Shown here: positions 1-5,879 of the stretch, piece after piece
How positions within the stretch are numbered: the first letter of the stretch is position 1
How the letters are laid out: each line of letters starts with the position of its first letter
NCBI GenBank assembly: GCA_030428025.1
Contig: JAUIBJ010000195.1
Location: 1-6,777, forward strand
Direction: 5' to 3'
From: Alphaproteobacteria bacterium
Lineage (GTDB): Bacteria > Pseudomonadota > Alphaproteobacteria > Rhodobacterales > Rhodobacteraceae
DNA: 6,777 nucleotides
The notes under the pieces: generated by a model
Database searches by the model: none
Told to the model about the DNA's origin: nothing
Seen by the model: the letters and a program-made list of their open reading frames with translations, nothing else
Translations under genes and position numbers: made by a program

Positions 1-255
1 TATGCCGCACACCGGCAGGTGCTGGCCGAGGGGGTGACGGAGTTGATCCGCCCCGATCCGCCGATCCGGCAGCCGGCGCTGGTGATGACCTGCGAGCATG
101 ACAGCGGCTCGACCCCGGCGATGAGCTGGGCCATTGCCAAGGAGATGGGAGAGGCGGATGTGGTGATCGTGCCCCGGCTTCAGCATCTGGGGCTGATCGA
201 ACGGCCGGAGCTATTCGCCGAACCGGTCGAGGCCTTTCTTGCCGGGGTGCTCTGA
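1..255 (+). CDS. Alpha/beta hydrolase, C-terminal end (partial, 5' end outside window)
   Basis: The frame is open from base 1 to the TGA at 253-255, giving 84 residues of the C-terminal part of an alpha/beta hydrolase. The pattern is typical of the fold's last third: a strand ending in the acid residue (PALVMTCEHD, Asp codon 100-102), then a TP turn and helix, a strand (VVIVP), and the catalytic His in LQHLGLIERPE (His codon 184-186), ending in a helix with FL. The nucleophile serine would lie upstream and is not visible. The layout resembles 3-oxoadipate enol-lactonase (PcaD)-type hydrolases, and a PcaC-like gene lies two genes downstream, but a substrate cannot be assigned. A GTG at 19 is internal and is not the start. 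The next gene begins 69 bp downstream on the same strand, so they are probably co-transcribed. Confidence 0.8.
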   Translation, partial: YAAHRQVLAEGVTELIRPDPPIRQPALVMTCEHDSGSTPAMSWAIAKEMGEADVVIVPRLQHLGLIERPELFAEPVEAFLAGVL

Positions 256-324
256 CACTCGGGCCCGGGGCATCACGATATTTCGACGCAAGGACAGCAG
301 GAACAGGACCAAGGGAAACGCGAC

Positions 325-2013
325 ATGGAGACTATGACAGGCGGGCAGGCGGCGGTGAAGGCGCTGGAGGCGGAGGGCGTGACCACGCTCTTCGGCCTGA
401 TCGGTTCGGCCACGATGGAGATGTTCGACGCGCTCTACGACGCGTCCGGCATCCGTTTCATCGGCGTGCATGACGAGCGCACCGGCACCCATATGGCGGA
501 CGGCTATGCACGGATGAGCGGGCAGGCGGGGGTGATTCTGGCCGGGCAGAACGGGCCGGGCGCCACCAATCTGGTCACCGGGCTCGCGCAGGCCAAGGCG
601 GCCTATTCGCCGGTGGTCAGCATCGCCGGCGCGCTGGCCTCCGGGCATCTCTACCGGGATGCCTTTCAGGAGGTGGATCAGCAGGCACTGTTCAAACCCG
701 TGACCAAGAAAACCTGGACCGCGACCGGGGCCGACCGGGTGCCGGAGATGATGCGCGAGGCGTTTCGCGAGGCGATGGCGCCCCGGCGCGGGCCGGTTCA
801 ACTCAACCTGCCGCGTGATGTGCTTTCGGCACAGGCGGAATTCGACGGCTTCCCCACACCCGACAGGTACCGCCCCTATGCCGCGCCGGGCGGCGCACCG
901 GACGCGGTGGCGGCGGCGGCGAAGCTTCTGGCGGGAGCCGTGCAGCCCGTGATCATCGCCGGCGGTGGCATCAAGAATACCGGCGGGGCGGAGGAGTGTC
1001 TGGCTCTGGCCGAGGCGGTGGGCTGTCCCGTGGTGACCTCGCCGGGCCATGGCGACGCGGTGCCCTTCGGCCATCCGCTTAATGCCGGGCAGATGGGCCC
1101 GCGCGGCAATGCCGTGGCCTCTCGGCTGGTGAAGGAAGCCGATGTGATCCTCGCGCTCGGCACGCGAGTGGGCTTCAACTCCACCTTCTACAGCTATGAC
1201 AACATTAACAAAGATGCCAAGTTCATCCATGTGGAGCTGGAGCCTACGGCAATCGGGCGCTATTTCCCGGCCGAACTTGGCATCCTGGCCGACGCGCCCA
1301 CGCTGGCCCGTCAGCTGCGCGCGGAGGTCGAGAAAATCAACGACCGCGCGCTGGCCGACAGCTGGACGGAAGGCTTCAAGATCGAGCGGGCATCGTTCCT
1401 GGAAAGGCGCGATGCGGAGGCGCAGGTGGACGCGATGCCAATCCATCCCTCTGGCCTGTTCAAGACCCTGCGTGACGTGATGCCCAAGGACGCGGCGGTG
1501 ACGATGGATGCCGGCACGCTCTGCCTGCAGGCGACGGACGCGTTGAACTACCACACTCCGAAAAGCCTGTTCACGCCGCTCGATTTCGGGCTGGTGGGCT
1601 TTTCCTTTGCCGCCGGGCTGGGGGTGAAGCTGGCCGCGCCCGAGCGTCCCGTGATCAGCCTGATGGGTGATGGCGGCTTCGGCATGACCGTCTCGGAACT
1701 CAGCACGGCGGTGGATTACGGGATCAATACGGTGACCGTGGTAATGAACAACCGCTGCTGGGGGGCCGAGAAGGCCTATCAGCGCGATTTCTTCGGAGAG
1801 CGCTATATCGGCGCCGACATCTCCAGCCCGCCGTTCGACAAGCTGGCGGAGCTTTACGGGGCCAACGGCTTCAAGGCAGAGACATTGTCGCAACTGGCAG
1901 AGGCGGTCGAGGCGGCGCTCGACTGCGGCAAGCCGGCGGTGATCGACACCGCGGTCGATCCGGCCGCGCTCTATTCCTTCCGCCGCGACAGTTTCAAGCA
2001 CCGGGGAGGGTGA
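325..2013 (+). CDS. Thiamine-diphosphate-dependent enzyme, Xsc/acetolactate-synthase-like
   Basis: This is a complete 562-residue protein of the acetolactate synthase/pyruvate oxidase superfamily. The N-terminal pyrimidine-binding domain is about residues 1-170, with catalytic Glu51 before ADGYAR and the loop GQNGPGATN at 74-82. The central domain is about 190-330. The C-terminal diphosphate/Mg domain is about 380-545 and carries the ThDP motif GDG at 448-450 and NN at 475-476. Several details recall sulfoacetaldehyde acetyltransferase (Xsc): LIGSATM near the start, FQEVDQQ at 114-120, NNRCWGAEK at 475-483, and FRRD at 552-555. However, it is shorter than typical Xsc (about 590 residues), and no phosphotransacetylase gene lies beside it, as often found with xsc. 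The enzyme should cleave or join a 2-oxo or aldehyde substrate in the cytoplasm through a ThDP carbanion; the substrate is unknown. The ATG at 325 has AAGGG at 311-315 as ribosome site. A second ATG, three codons in, is possible. Confidence 0.9.
   Translation: METMTGGQAAVKALEAEGVTTLFGLIGSATMEMFDALYDASGIRFIGVHDERTGTHMADGYARMSGQAGVILAGQNGPGATNLVTGLAQAKAAYSPVVSIAGALASGHLYRDAFQEVDQQALFKPVTKKTWTATGADRVPEMMREAFREAMAPRRGPVQLNLPRDVLSAQAEFDGFPTPDRYRPYAAPGGAPDAVAAAAKLLAGAVQPVIIAGGGIKNTGGAEECLALAEAVGCPVVTSPGHGDAVPFGHPLNAGQMGPRGNAVASRLVKEADVILALGTRVGFNSTFYSYDNINKDAKFIHVELEPTAIGRYFPAELGILADAPTLARQLRAEVEKINDRALADSWTEGFKIERASFLERRDAEAQVDAMPIHPSGLFKTLRDVMPKDAAVTMDAGTLCLQATDALNYHTPKSLFTPLDFGLVGFSFAAGLGVKLAAPERPVISLMGDGGFGMTVSELSTAVDYGINTVTVVMNNRCWGAEKAYQRDFFGERYIGADISSPPFDKLAELYGANGFKAETLSQLAEAVEAALDCGKPAVIDTAVDPAALYSFRRDSFKHRGG
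2003..2010 (+). promoter_or_regulatory. Ribosome binding site of the CMD-like gene, inside the end of the ThDP gene
   Basis: GGGGAGGG lies within the last Gly-Gly codons of the ThDP enzyme. Its GGAGG core ends 5 nt before the ATG at 2015. The upstream stop TGA (2011-2013) is one base from this ATG, so the two proteins are very likely translationally coupled. This also fixes the start of the second gene. Confidence 0.75.
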
Positions 2014-2014
2014 G

Positions 2015-2380
2015 ATGACCGAAAAGAGCTATCCCGCAACCGAGGCGCAGCGCCAGACCGACGACTGGAACCCGATGTGGGACATGATGGAGGAGATGGA
2101 TCCGGATTATCTGGAAGCCTTCCTCAATTTCCGTTCCGTGCCGCAGAAACAGGGGCCCTTGCCACAGAAATACAAGGAACTGATCTTCATCGCGATCAAC
2201 GCGGCCACCACTCATCTCTGGGCACCCGGCGTGCGTCGGCACATGCAGAATGCGCTGCGCGAAGGGGCGACGAAGGAGGAGATCCTCGAGGTGCTGCAAC
2301 TGACCTCGATCATGGGGATCCATTCCATGGCGCTGGCCATGCCCATACTGGCGGAGGAACTGGAAAAACAAGGCGACTGA
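2015..2380 (+). CDS. Carboxymuconolactone decarboxylase (CMD/AhpD)-family protein, cysteine-free
   Basis: This is a small all-helical protein of 121 residues. Residues 50-105 match the CMD domain (COG0599-like): a KELIFIAINAA helix, then His76 in RRHMQNALREG, then TKEEILEVLQLTSIMG. His76 and the following ALxxG-T-xEEI run are the family signature. AhpD-type members use a CxxC pair just before this His for peroxidase/disulfide chemistry. Here that stretch is HLWAPGVRRH, and the whole protein contains no cysteine, so thiol chemistry is excluded. That places it with PcaC-like decarboxylases or uncharacterised CMD proteins. The N-terminus (residues 15-40) is rich in Trp, Met and acidic residues. 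It is coupled to the ThDP enzyme by one-base spacing and shares a transcript with the upstream hydrolase, suggesting a step in the same pathway. The precise reaction is not known. Confidence 0.85.
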   Translation: MTEKSYPATEAQRQTDDWNPMWDMMEEMDPDYLEAFLNFRSVPQKQGPLPQKYKELIFIAINAATTHLWAPGVRRHMQNALREGATKEEILEVLQLTSIMGIHSMALAMPILAEELEKQGD

Positions 2381-2401
2381 CAGGCCGGTCCCAAAAAACA
2401 C

Positions 2402-2433
2402 AAAAGGCGCCGCTGCCGGGCAGGGCGCCTTTT
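2402..2433. terminator. Bidirectional intrinsic terminator between convergent genes
   Basis: AAAAGGCGCC (2402-2411) is the exact reverse complement of GGCGCCTTTT (2424-2433). The 12-nt centre extends the stem with CTGC (2413-2416) against GCAG (2420-2423), leaving a CGG loop and a single bulged G. Reading +, the stem ends in TTTT. Reading -, it is followed by an interrupted T tract, because the + strand reads AAAAAACACAAAA at 2393-2405. It lies 22 nt after the CMD-like stop and 28 nt after the bactofilin stop on the other strand, so it probably ends both transcripts. The better T tract is on the - strand. Confidence 0.88.
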
Positions 2434-2460
2434 CCTCGTCTGTCCCGGGCTGAACGGAGC

Positions 2461-3000
2461 TCAGCCCTTGGCGGCTTCCTGAACCGGGGCGGCCTGCGGC
2501 TTCTGCTGCGGCTGAACCGACTGCTGCTGCTTGGCCTTGGAGTTGAGCGGATCATCCTGACGCTGCACCGAGCCCTCGAAATGGGCGCCGGATTCGATGG
2601 CGATCGTCTTGTGGATGATGTCGCCCTCGACCCGGGCGGTGGAGGTGAGGCGAACTTTCAGCCCGCGCACACGGCCCACGATGCGGCCGTTGATCACCAC
2701 GTCGTCGGCAATCACTTCGCCCTTTATCGTGGCACCTTCGCCGATGGTCAGCAGGTGGGCGCGGATATCGCCTTCGACCGTGCCTTCCACCTGGATGTCG
2801 CCGGTGGTCTTCATGTTGCCGGTGATATGCAGGTCCGAAGACAGGACCGACGCCGGCGGTTTGGCCTTGGGCGCGGCGGAGGACTTGAACTCGGCCGAGG
2901 CTGAGTCGCTGCGCGCGGCTTCGGGCCGCTCGGCCATCGGCGCCTTGGCCGCGCTGTCAGGCTTCGGGGCGGGATCGTTGATTTTGCTCTTAGAAAACAT
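2461..3000 (-). CDS. Bactofilin (PF04519), polymer-forming cytoskeletal protein
   Basis: This is a 179-residue bactofilin. The central domain (about 51-146) is a right-handed beta-helix of short repeats rich in Gly, Val and Ile, for example GDIQVEGTVEGDI at 67-79, then GEGATIKGEVIADDVVINGRIVG and ARVEGDIIHKTIAIESGAHFEGSV. It is flanked by disordered tails: a Pro/Ala/Ser/Lys-rich N-terminal tail (about 8-50) and a Gln/Pro-rich C-terminal tail (147-179, with QQQ and QPQQKPQ). Bactofilins self-assemble into nucleotide-free filaments at the inner membrane and recruit cell-wall enzymes. The first residues, MFSKSK, closely resemble the short membrane-targeting peptide I recall for Caulobacter BacA (MFSKQAK), which supports the ATG at 2998-3000. 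This start lies 11 nt inside the M23 peptidase gene, with only a weak AAGG ahead of it, suggesting translational coupling. It is the last gene before the terminator at 2402-2433. Confidence 0.93.
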   Translation of the reverse strand: MFSKSKINDPAPKPDSAAKAPMAERPEAARSDSASAEFKSSAAPKAKPPASVLSSDLHITGNMKTTGDIQVEGTVEGDIRAHLLTIGEGATIKGEVIADDVVINGRIVGRVRGLKVRLTSTARVEGDIIHKTIAIESGAHFEGSVQRQDDPLNSKAKQQQSVQPQQKPQAAPVQEAAKG

Positions 3001-4309
3001 TGTTCGCAGCCTTGATGTAGATCATGGGGTTGACGGCCTTGCCGCCCACACGGACCTCGTAGTGTAGATGCGTGCCGGTGGAACGTCCAGTGCTCCCCAT
3101 ATCACCAATACGCTCTCCGCGCGAGACCCTTTGGCCTTTTTTCACCCGAATGCGCGACATATGGGCATAACGGGTTTCGATGCCGAACTCGTGCTGGATC
3201 TTGACCAGACGGCCATAGCCCGACAGCCATTCGGCGTGGGTGACGATGCCGTCGGCGGTGGCGTAGATGGGCGTGCCGTGTTTGCTGGCGAAATCGGTGC
3301 CGGAATGCATCTTGCCCCAGCGCATACCGAACCCTGAGGTGTAGCGGAAGGAGGACTTCACCGGCAGGGCGAAGGGGGCCTTCTGGGCCGCGATCCGGTA
3401 GAGGTTCAGCCGGTCCATCTGGTTTAGGATGCGGTTGGCACGCATGGCGTCGGGCGAGGGATCCTCGCCCCGGGTGGAAAAGGTGAGCGGCATCAGCGGC
3501 CCGCCCTGGCCGGAATAGCCGCGCCGCACGGTGTCGAGCATGTTTTCGGTGTTCATGCCAGCGGCCCGGAACATCTTGTCGAGCGGTTCGACCGAGATTG
3601 TCATCGCGTCTTCAAGCTGGCGGAATATCTGGTCGTTCTGATCGCGCATCAACTGGATCCGGGCGGCCATCTCGTCTGCCTGCAGCAGGGCCAGCCGGGC
3701 GTCCTCGTGGATGTCGTCGCGCTCGCGGGCGGTCTTGGACAGAGCGGTAGTCAGCATCTCGAGCGTCGCCTCCACCCCGTTGCCGGCGTCGCCCGACAGC
3801 GTCGTGGCGCCGCTGTCTTCCAGCGTCAGCGCCAGCTGTCGGCTTTCCTCGCGGGCGGTGTCGCGTTCCTTCATGGTCCGGCGCAGGGTGGACTGGATCA
3901 CCTCGATCCCGGTTTCCAGTTCATTGCGGCGGGTTTCGGAGGCCAGAAGCTCGGACTGCATGGCCGAAATCTGTGCCAGCGCGGAGTTGAAGCGCTGCTG
4001 TGCCGCGGCGGCCTCCTGTGCGCGCAGATCGCGCTCGGCTTCCAGCGCGTTCAGCCGGGCCTCATAGGTGCGCTGGTCGCGCTTGGCCTGTTCGCGGAAA
4101 TTGCCCGAACCGATCGAATCCATCAGCAGCACGGCAGTGGCGATTATCGTCCAGGTCACGACCGCCGAAACGCCAGCGAACGCGATGAGTTGCGAGGCGG
4201 GCTTCAGACGGATGAAGCGGGTGTCGTTGTCGGACCGAAGGAACACCCGGCGTTCCGGAAAATAATGTTCCAATACCGCATGTAACTTGATTGCGAGTCG
4301 TGTTCGCAC
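2990..4309 (-). CDS. Membrane-anchored coiled-coil M23 metallopeptidase (LytM/LmdC-like)
   Basis: From the GTG at 4307-4309 this is 439 residues. It has a short basic cytoplasmic N-terminus (1-40), one transmembrane helix (about 41-63), a long periplasmic coiled coil (about 70-165, with more helix to 235), and a C-terminal M23 (lysostaphin-type) zinc endopeptidase domain (about 325-435). All the expected zinc and catalytic residues are present: His335 and Asp339 in HSGTD, His383 in YAHM, and His414 and His416 in THLHYE. It is therefore probably an active peptidoglycan endopeptidase rather than an EnvC/NlpD-type degenerate factor. The architecture matches LmdC-type peptidases that work with bactofilins, and the bactofilin gene overlaps its 3' end. 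I chose the GTG because the conserved-looking region starts there (VRTRLAIKLHAVLEHYFPER) and is relatively AT-rich, as gene starts often are. An in-frame ATG at 4349-4351 would add 14 unconvincing Gly/Trp-rich residues. Confidence 0.9.
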   Translation of the reverse strand: MRTRLAIKLHAVLEHYFPERRVFLRSDNDTRFIRLKPASQLIAFAGVSAVVTWTIIATAVLLMDSIGSGNFREQAKRDQRTYEARLNALEAERDLRAQEAAAAQQRFNSALAQISAMQSELLASETRRNELETGIEVIQSTLRRTMKERDTAREESRQLALTLEDSGATTLSGDAGNGVEATLEMLTTALSKTARERDDIHEDARLALLQADEMAARIQLMRDQNDQIFRQLEDAMTISVEPLDKMFRAAGMNTENMLDTVRRGYSGQGGPLMPLTFSTRGEDPSPDAMRANRILNQMDRLNLYRIAAQKAPFALPVKSSFRYTSGFGMRWGKMHSGTDFASKHGTPIYATADGIVTHAEWLSGYGRLVKIQHEFGIETRYAHMSRIRVKKGQRVSRGERIGDMGSTGRSTGTHLHYEVRVGGKAVNPMIYIKAANNVF

Positions 4310-4423
4310 GAAACCCCCGTCCCTTTTGCCCCATCCCCAAGGCGGCCCCATCTATCACGTTTTGTTTCATGGTGACCTCTGCTGTGATTACCCAGCTTGA
4401 CCCTGCGGGGCAAGCGCTTTGGC

Positions 4424-4482
4424 TTCGCGAATCGGCGAATTCGGCAATTTGCCGCAAGAACGGCGAAAAATTGCCGATTTGC
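4424..4482. repeat. Cluster of inverted repeats (TTGCCG/CGGCAA), possible operator
   Basis: The 188 bp between the DUF455 gene and the M23 gene (4310-4497) hold no convincing gene. Within it, TCGGCAATTT (4441-4450) is a perfect inverted copy of AAATTGCCGA (4468-4477), with a 17-bp spacer. The left arm is also part of a tight palindrome, CGGCAA-T-TTGCCG (4442-4454), and TTCGCGAA (4424-4431) is an 8-bp palindrome next to it. TTGCCG thus occurs at 4449 and 4471, 22 bp or about two helical turns apart, with CGGCAA at 4442. The cluster lies about 115-170 bp upstream of the M23 GTG, where a regulator could bind. No T tract follows the hairpins, so a terminator for DUF455 is less likely. The regulator is unknown. 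Confidence 0.5.
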
Positions 4483-4497
4483 AAAGGCTTGAACCGG

Positions 4498-5331
4498 TCA
4501 GCCTCGCGCGGCACCCGAGGCGGTGTCGGTCAGGGGCCAGTAAAAATCGGGCGGCAGACCGGCCTCGGCGCGCTTTTCCTCGTTGAAAGGCGGTTTCAGC
4601 GCGCCGTGAAAGTAGCGCCGCACTAGGCTGTGGAACGCCTCCTTGGGGTCGAGATCGTGCCGCCCGCAGAGGAAGTGAAACCATTTGGAGCCATAGGCGA
4701 CGTGGTGCACCTCCTCGGCATAGATCACCCTCAGCGCCTCGACGGCCTGCGTGTCGCCGGCCTTTTCGAACAGCCCGATCATTCCCGGCGTCACGTCGAG
4801 CCCGCGCGCCTCCAGCACCATCGGCACGACGGCCAGCCGGCCCATGAAGTCGCTAGCCGTGTCCTCGGCCGCGCGCCACATGCCGGCATGGGCGGCGAGC
4901 GCTCCGTAATGGCTGCCATGTGCTTCAAGGCAGTCGCATATCAGGTTGAAATGCTTTGATTCCTCATCTGCGGACTTCACCCAGTCGTCATAGAAGCCAG
5001 GCGGCATCTGCACATCGGCGAACCGCGCGACGATGTCCCAGTGCAGATCGACGGCATTGAGTTCGATATGCGCAACCGCATGCAGGATGGCGAGGCGGCC
5101 TGCCGCGGTGCCCGGCCGGCGGCGGGGCACGTCGCGCGGGTCGAGTAGCTGGGGTTTCGCCGGTCGGGCGGGGAAATCCGGCGGCACGGAGTGGCCGAGC
5201 GGTGGCGGACTGCCGCGCTCGCGCGCTGAAAACCACGCCGCGGCGTGCTTGCGCGACAGGGCGGTCTTGTCACGTCCGTCGGCGGTGGTCAGAACCTCCA
5301 CCGCCATGTCCGACAGTGTCTTTGGGATCAA
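4498..5331 (-). CDS. DUF455 family ferritin-like (probable di-metal) protein
   Basis: This is a protein of about 277 residues of the DUF455 family (COG2833), with a four-helix ferritin-like core at about residues 78-225. Metal-ligand candidates are in the expected pattern: Glu90 in AHIELNAVDLH, Glu124 and His127 in DEESKHF, Glu174 in LEARGLD, and Glu206 with His209 (or Glu207 with His210) in AEEVHHV. The two ExxH motifs plus two single Glu residues are typical of a diiron site. The biochemical function of the family is not established. I place the start at TTG 5329-5331, which overlaps the stop of the upstream peroxiredoxin as TTGA, because the family-like N-terminal pattern (TLSDMAVEVLTTADGRDK) begins before the first ATG (5305-5307, giving 269 residues). 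That ATG remains a fair alternative. The gene follows the bcp-type gene directly and is presumably co-transcribed with it, suggesting an oxidative-stress or redox role. No clear terminator follows. Confidence 0.85.
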   Translation of the reverse strand: MIPKTLSDMAVEVLTTADGRDKTALSRKHAAAWFSARERGSPPPLGHSVPPDFPARPAKPQLLDPRDVPRRRPGTAAGRLAILHAVAHIELNAVDLHWDIVARFADVQMPPGFYDDWVKSADEESKHFNLICDCLEAHGSHYGALAAHAGMWRAAEDTASDFMGRLAVVPMVLEARGLDVTPGMIGLFEKAGDTQAVEALRVIYAEEVHHVAYGSKWFHFLCGRHDLDPKEAFHSLVRRYFHGALKPPFNEEKRAEAGLPPDFYWPLTDTASGAARG

Positions 5332-5789
5332 AGCGCCTTTGCCGCCTCCAGCACGGCCTCGGCATGGCCCGGCACCTTCACCTTGGGCCAGACCTGCACC
5401 ACCTTGCCGTCGCCGCCGATCAGGACGGTGGTGCGCTCGATGCCCATGAAGCTCTTGCCGTACATCTTCTTTTCCTTCCAGACGCCGTAGCGTTCGCACA
5501 CGTCCCCTTCGGCATCGGACAAGAGCGGAATGCCCAGCTCGTGCTTGTCGCGGAACTTGTCGTGCTTGGCGACCGTGTCCTTGGAGATACCGAAGACCTT
5601 TACGCCGGCCGTCTCAAACTCGGCCGAAAGGCCGGTAAAGGCGATGGCCTCCTTGGTGCAGCCCGAGGTGTCGTCCTTGGGGTAGAAGAACAGAACCACC
5701 GGCGCCGGGCGCAGGGCAGAGAGGGTGACCTCGCCGCCGCCGTCGCGGGGAAGGGTGAAATCGGGGGCCTCGTCGGCGGGTTTCAGCAT
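5328..5789 (-). CDS. bcp: Peroxiredoxin, Bcp/PrxQ type (thioredoxin-dependent thiol peroxidase)
   Basis: This is a 153-residue thioredoxin-fold peroxidase that should reduce hydrogen peroxide and organic hydroperoxides in the cytoplasm using thiol reductant. The active-site run FFYPKDDTSGCTKEA (34-48) gives peroxidatic Cys44 with Thr41, and Arg119 in GIERTT completes the usual Pro-Thr-Cys-Arg set, except that Pro is replaced by Ser42 (TSGC rather than TPGC). The resolving cysteine five residues later in E. coli-type Bcp is Ile49 here. The only other cysteine is Cys98 in GDVCERYGVW. No signal peptide is seen. The ATG at 5787-5789 is preceded by AGAGG with a 6-nt spacer. The DUF455 gene follows immediately, possibly with a 4-nt overlap. 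A divergent AsmA-like gene lies 90 bp away on the other side. Confidence 0.93.
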   Translation of the reverse strand: MLKPADEAPDFTLPRDGGGEVTLSALRPAPVVLFFYPKDDTSGCTKEAIAFTGLSAEFETAGVKVFGISKDTVAKHDKFRDKHELGIPLLSDAEGDVCERYGVWKEKKMYGKSFMGIERTTVLIGGDGKVVQVWPKVKVPGHAEAVLEAAKAL

Positions 5790-5821
5790 GGGGAACCTCT
5801 TTGTTCGCGGAATTGAGTTCC

Positions 5822-5827
5822 ATATTA
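5822..5827 (-). promoter_or_regulatory. Possible -10 element for the bcp-DUF455 unit
   Basis: On the - strand the bases read TAATAT, a good -10 match in an AT-rich patch of otherwise GC-rich DNA. It lies 32 nt upstream of the bcp ATG. A matching -35 is poor (TTTATT at 17-bp spacing), so this is a tentative assignment. The 90-bp gap (5790-5879) must also serve the divergent AsmA-like gene, for which I find no clear promoter. Confidence 0.35.
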
Positions 5828-5879
5828 GTGTGTAAACCGCCAGAATAAAGCCGAGGCAGGCCGCTCTTTGACGAAAAGA

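Noticed and set aside
211..2001. A 596-codon open frame on the - strand opposite the ThDP gene
   Set aside because: It is antisense to a gene with clear catalytic motifs. Its translation is dominated by Arg, His, Gly and Leu, as expected from the reverse of GC-rich codons, with no recognisable domain.
325..2013. Naming the ThDP enzyme as true sulfoacetaldehyde acetyltransferase (xsc) or acetolactate synthase (ilvB)
   Set aside because: Motifs resemble Xsc, but length, missing phosphotransacetylase neighbour and the hydrolase/CMD context do not support a firm name, and there is no ilvH-type regulatory subunit beside it.
2077..2904. A 275-codon + strand open frame running across the CMD gene, terminator and bactofilin gene
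   Set aside because: It crosses a strong terminator, overlaps two real genes in other frames, and shows low-complexity Gly/Arg/Leu composition.
4310..4351. Extension of the M23 peptidase to the upstream ATG
   Set aside because: The added 14 residues (Gly/Trp/Pro-rich) do not look like family sequence and the ATG has no good ribosome site. The GTG at 4309 fits the conserved N-terminus better, though this is not proven.
4062..4514. A 150-codon - strand frame spanning the M23 upstream region, with an internal ATG starting MKQNVIDG
   Set aside because: It overlaps the M23 N-terminus in another frame and turns into shadow-like sequence. It shows no domain and no ribosome site.
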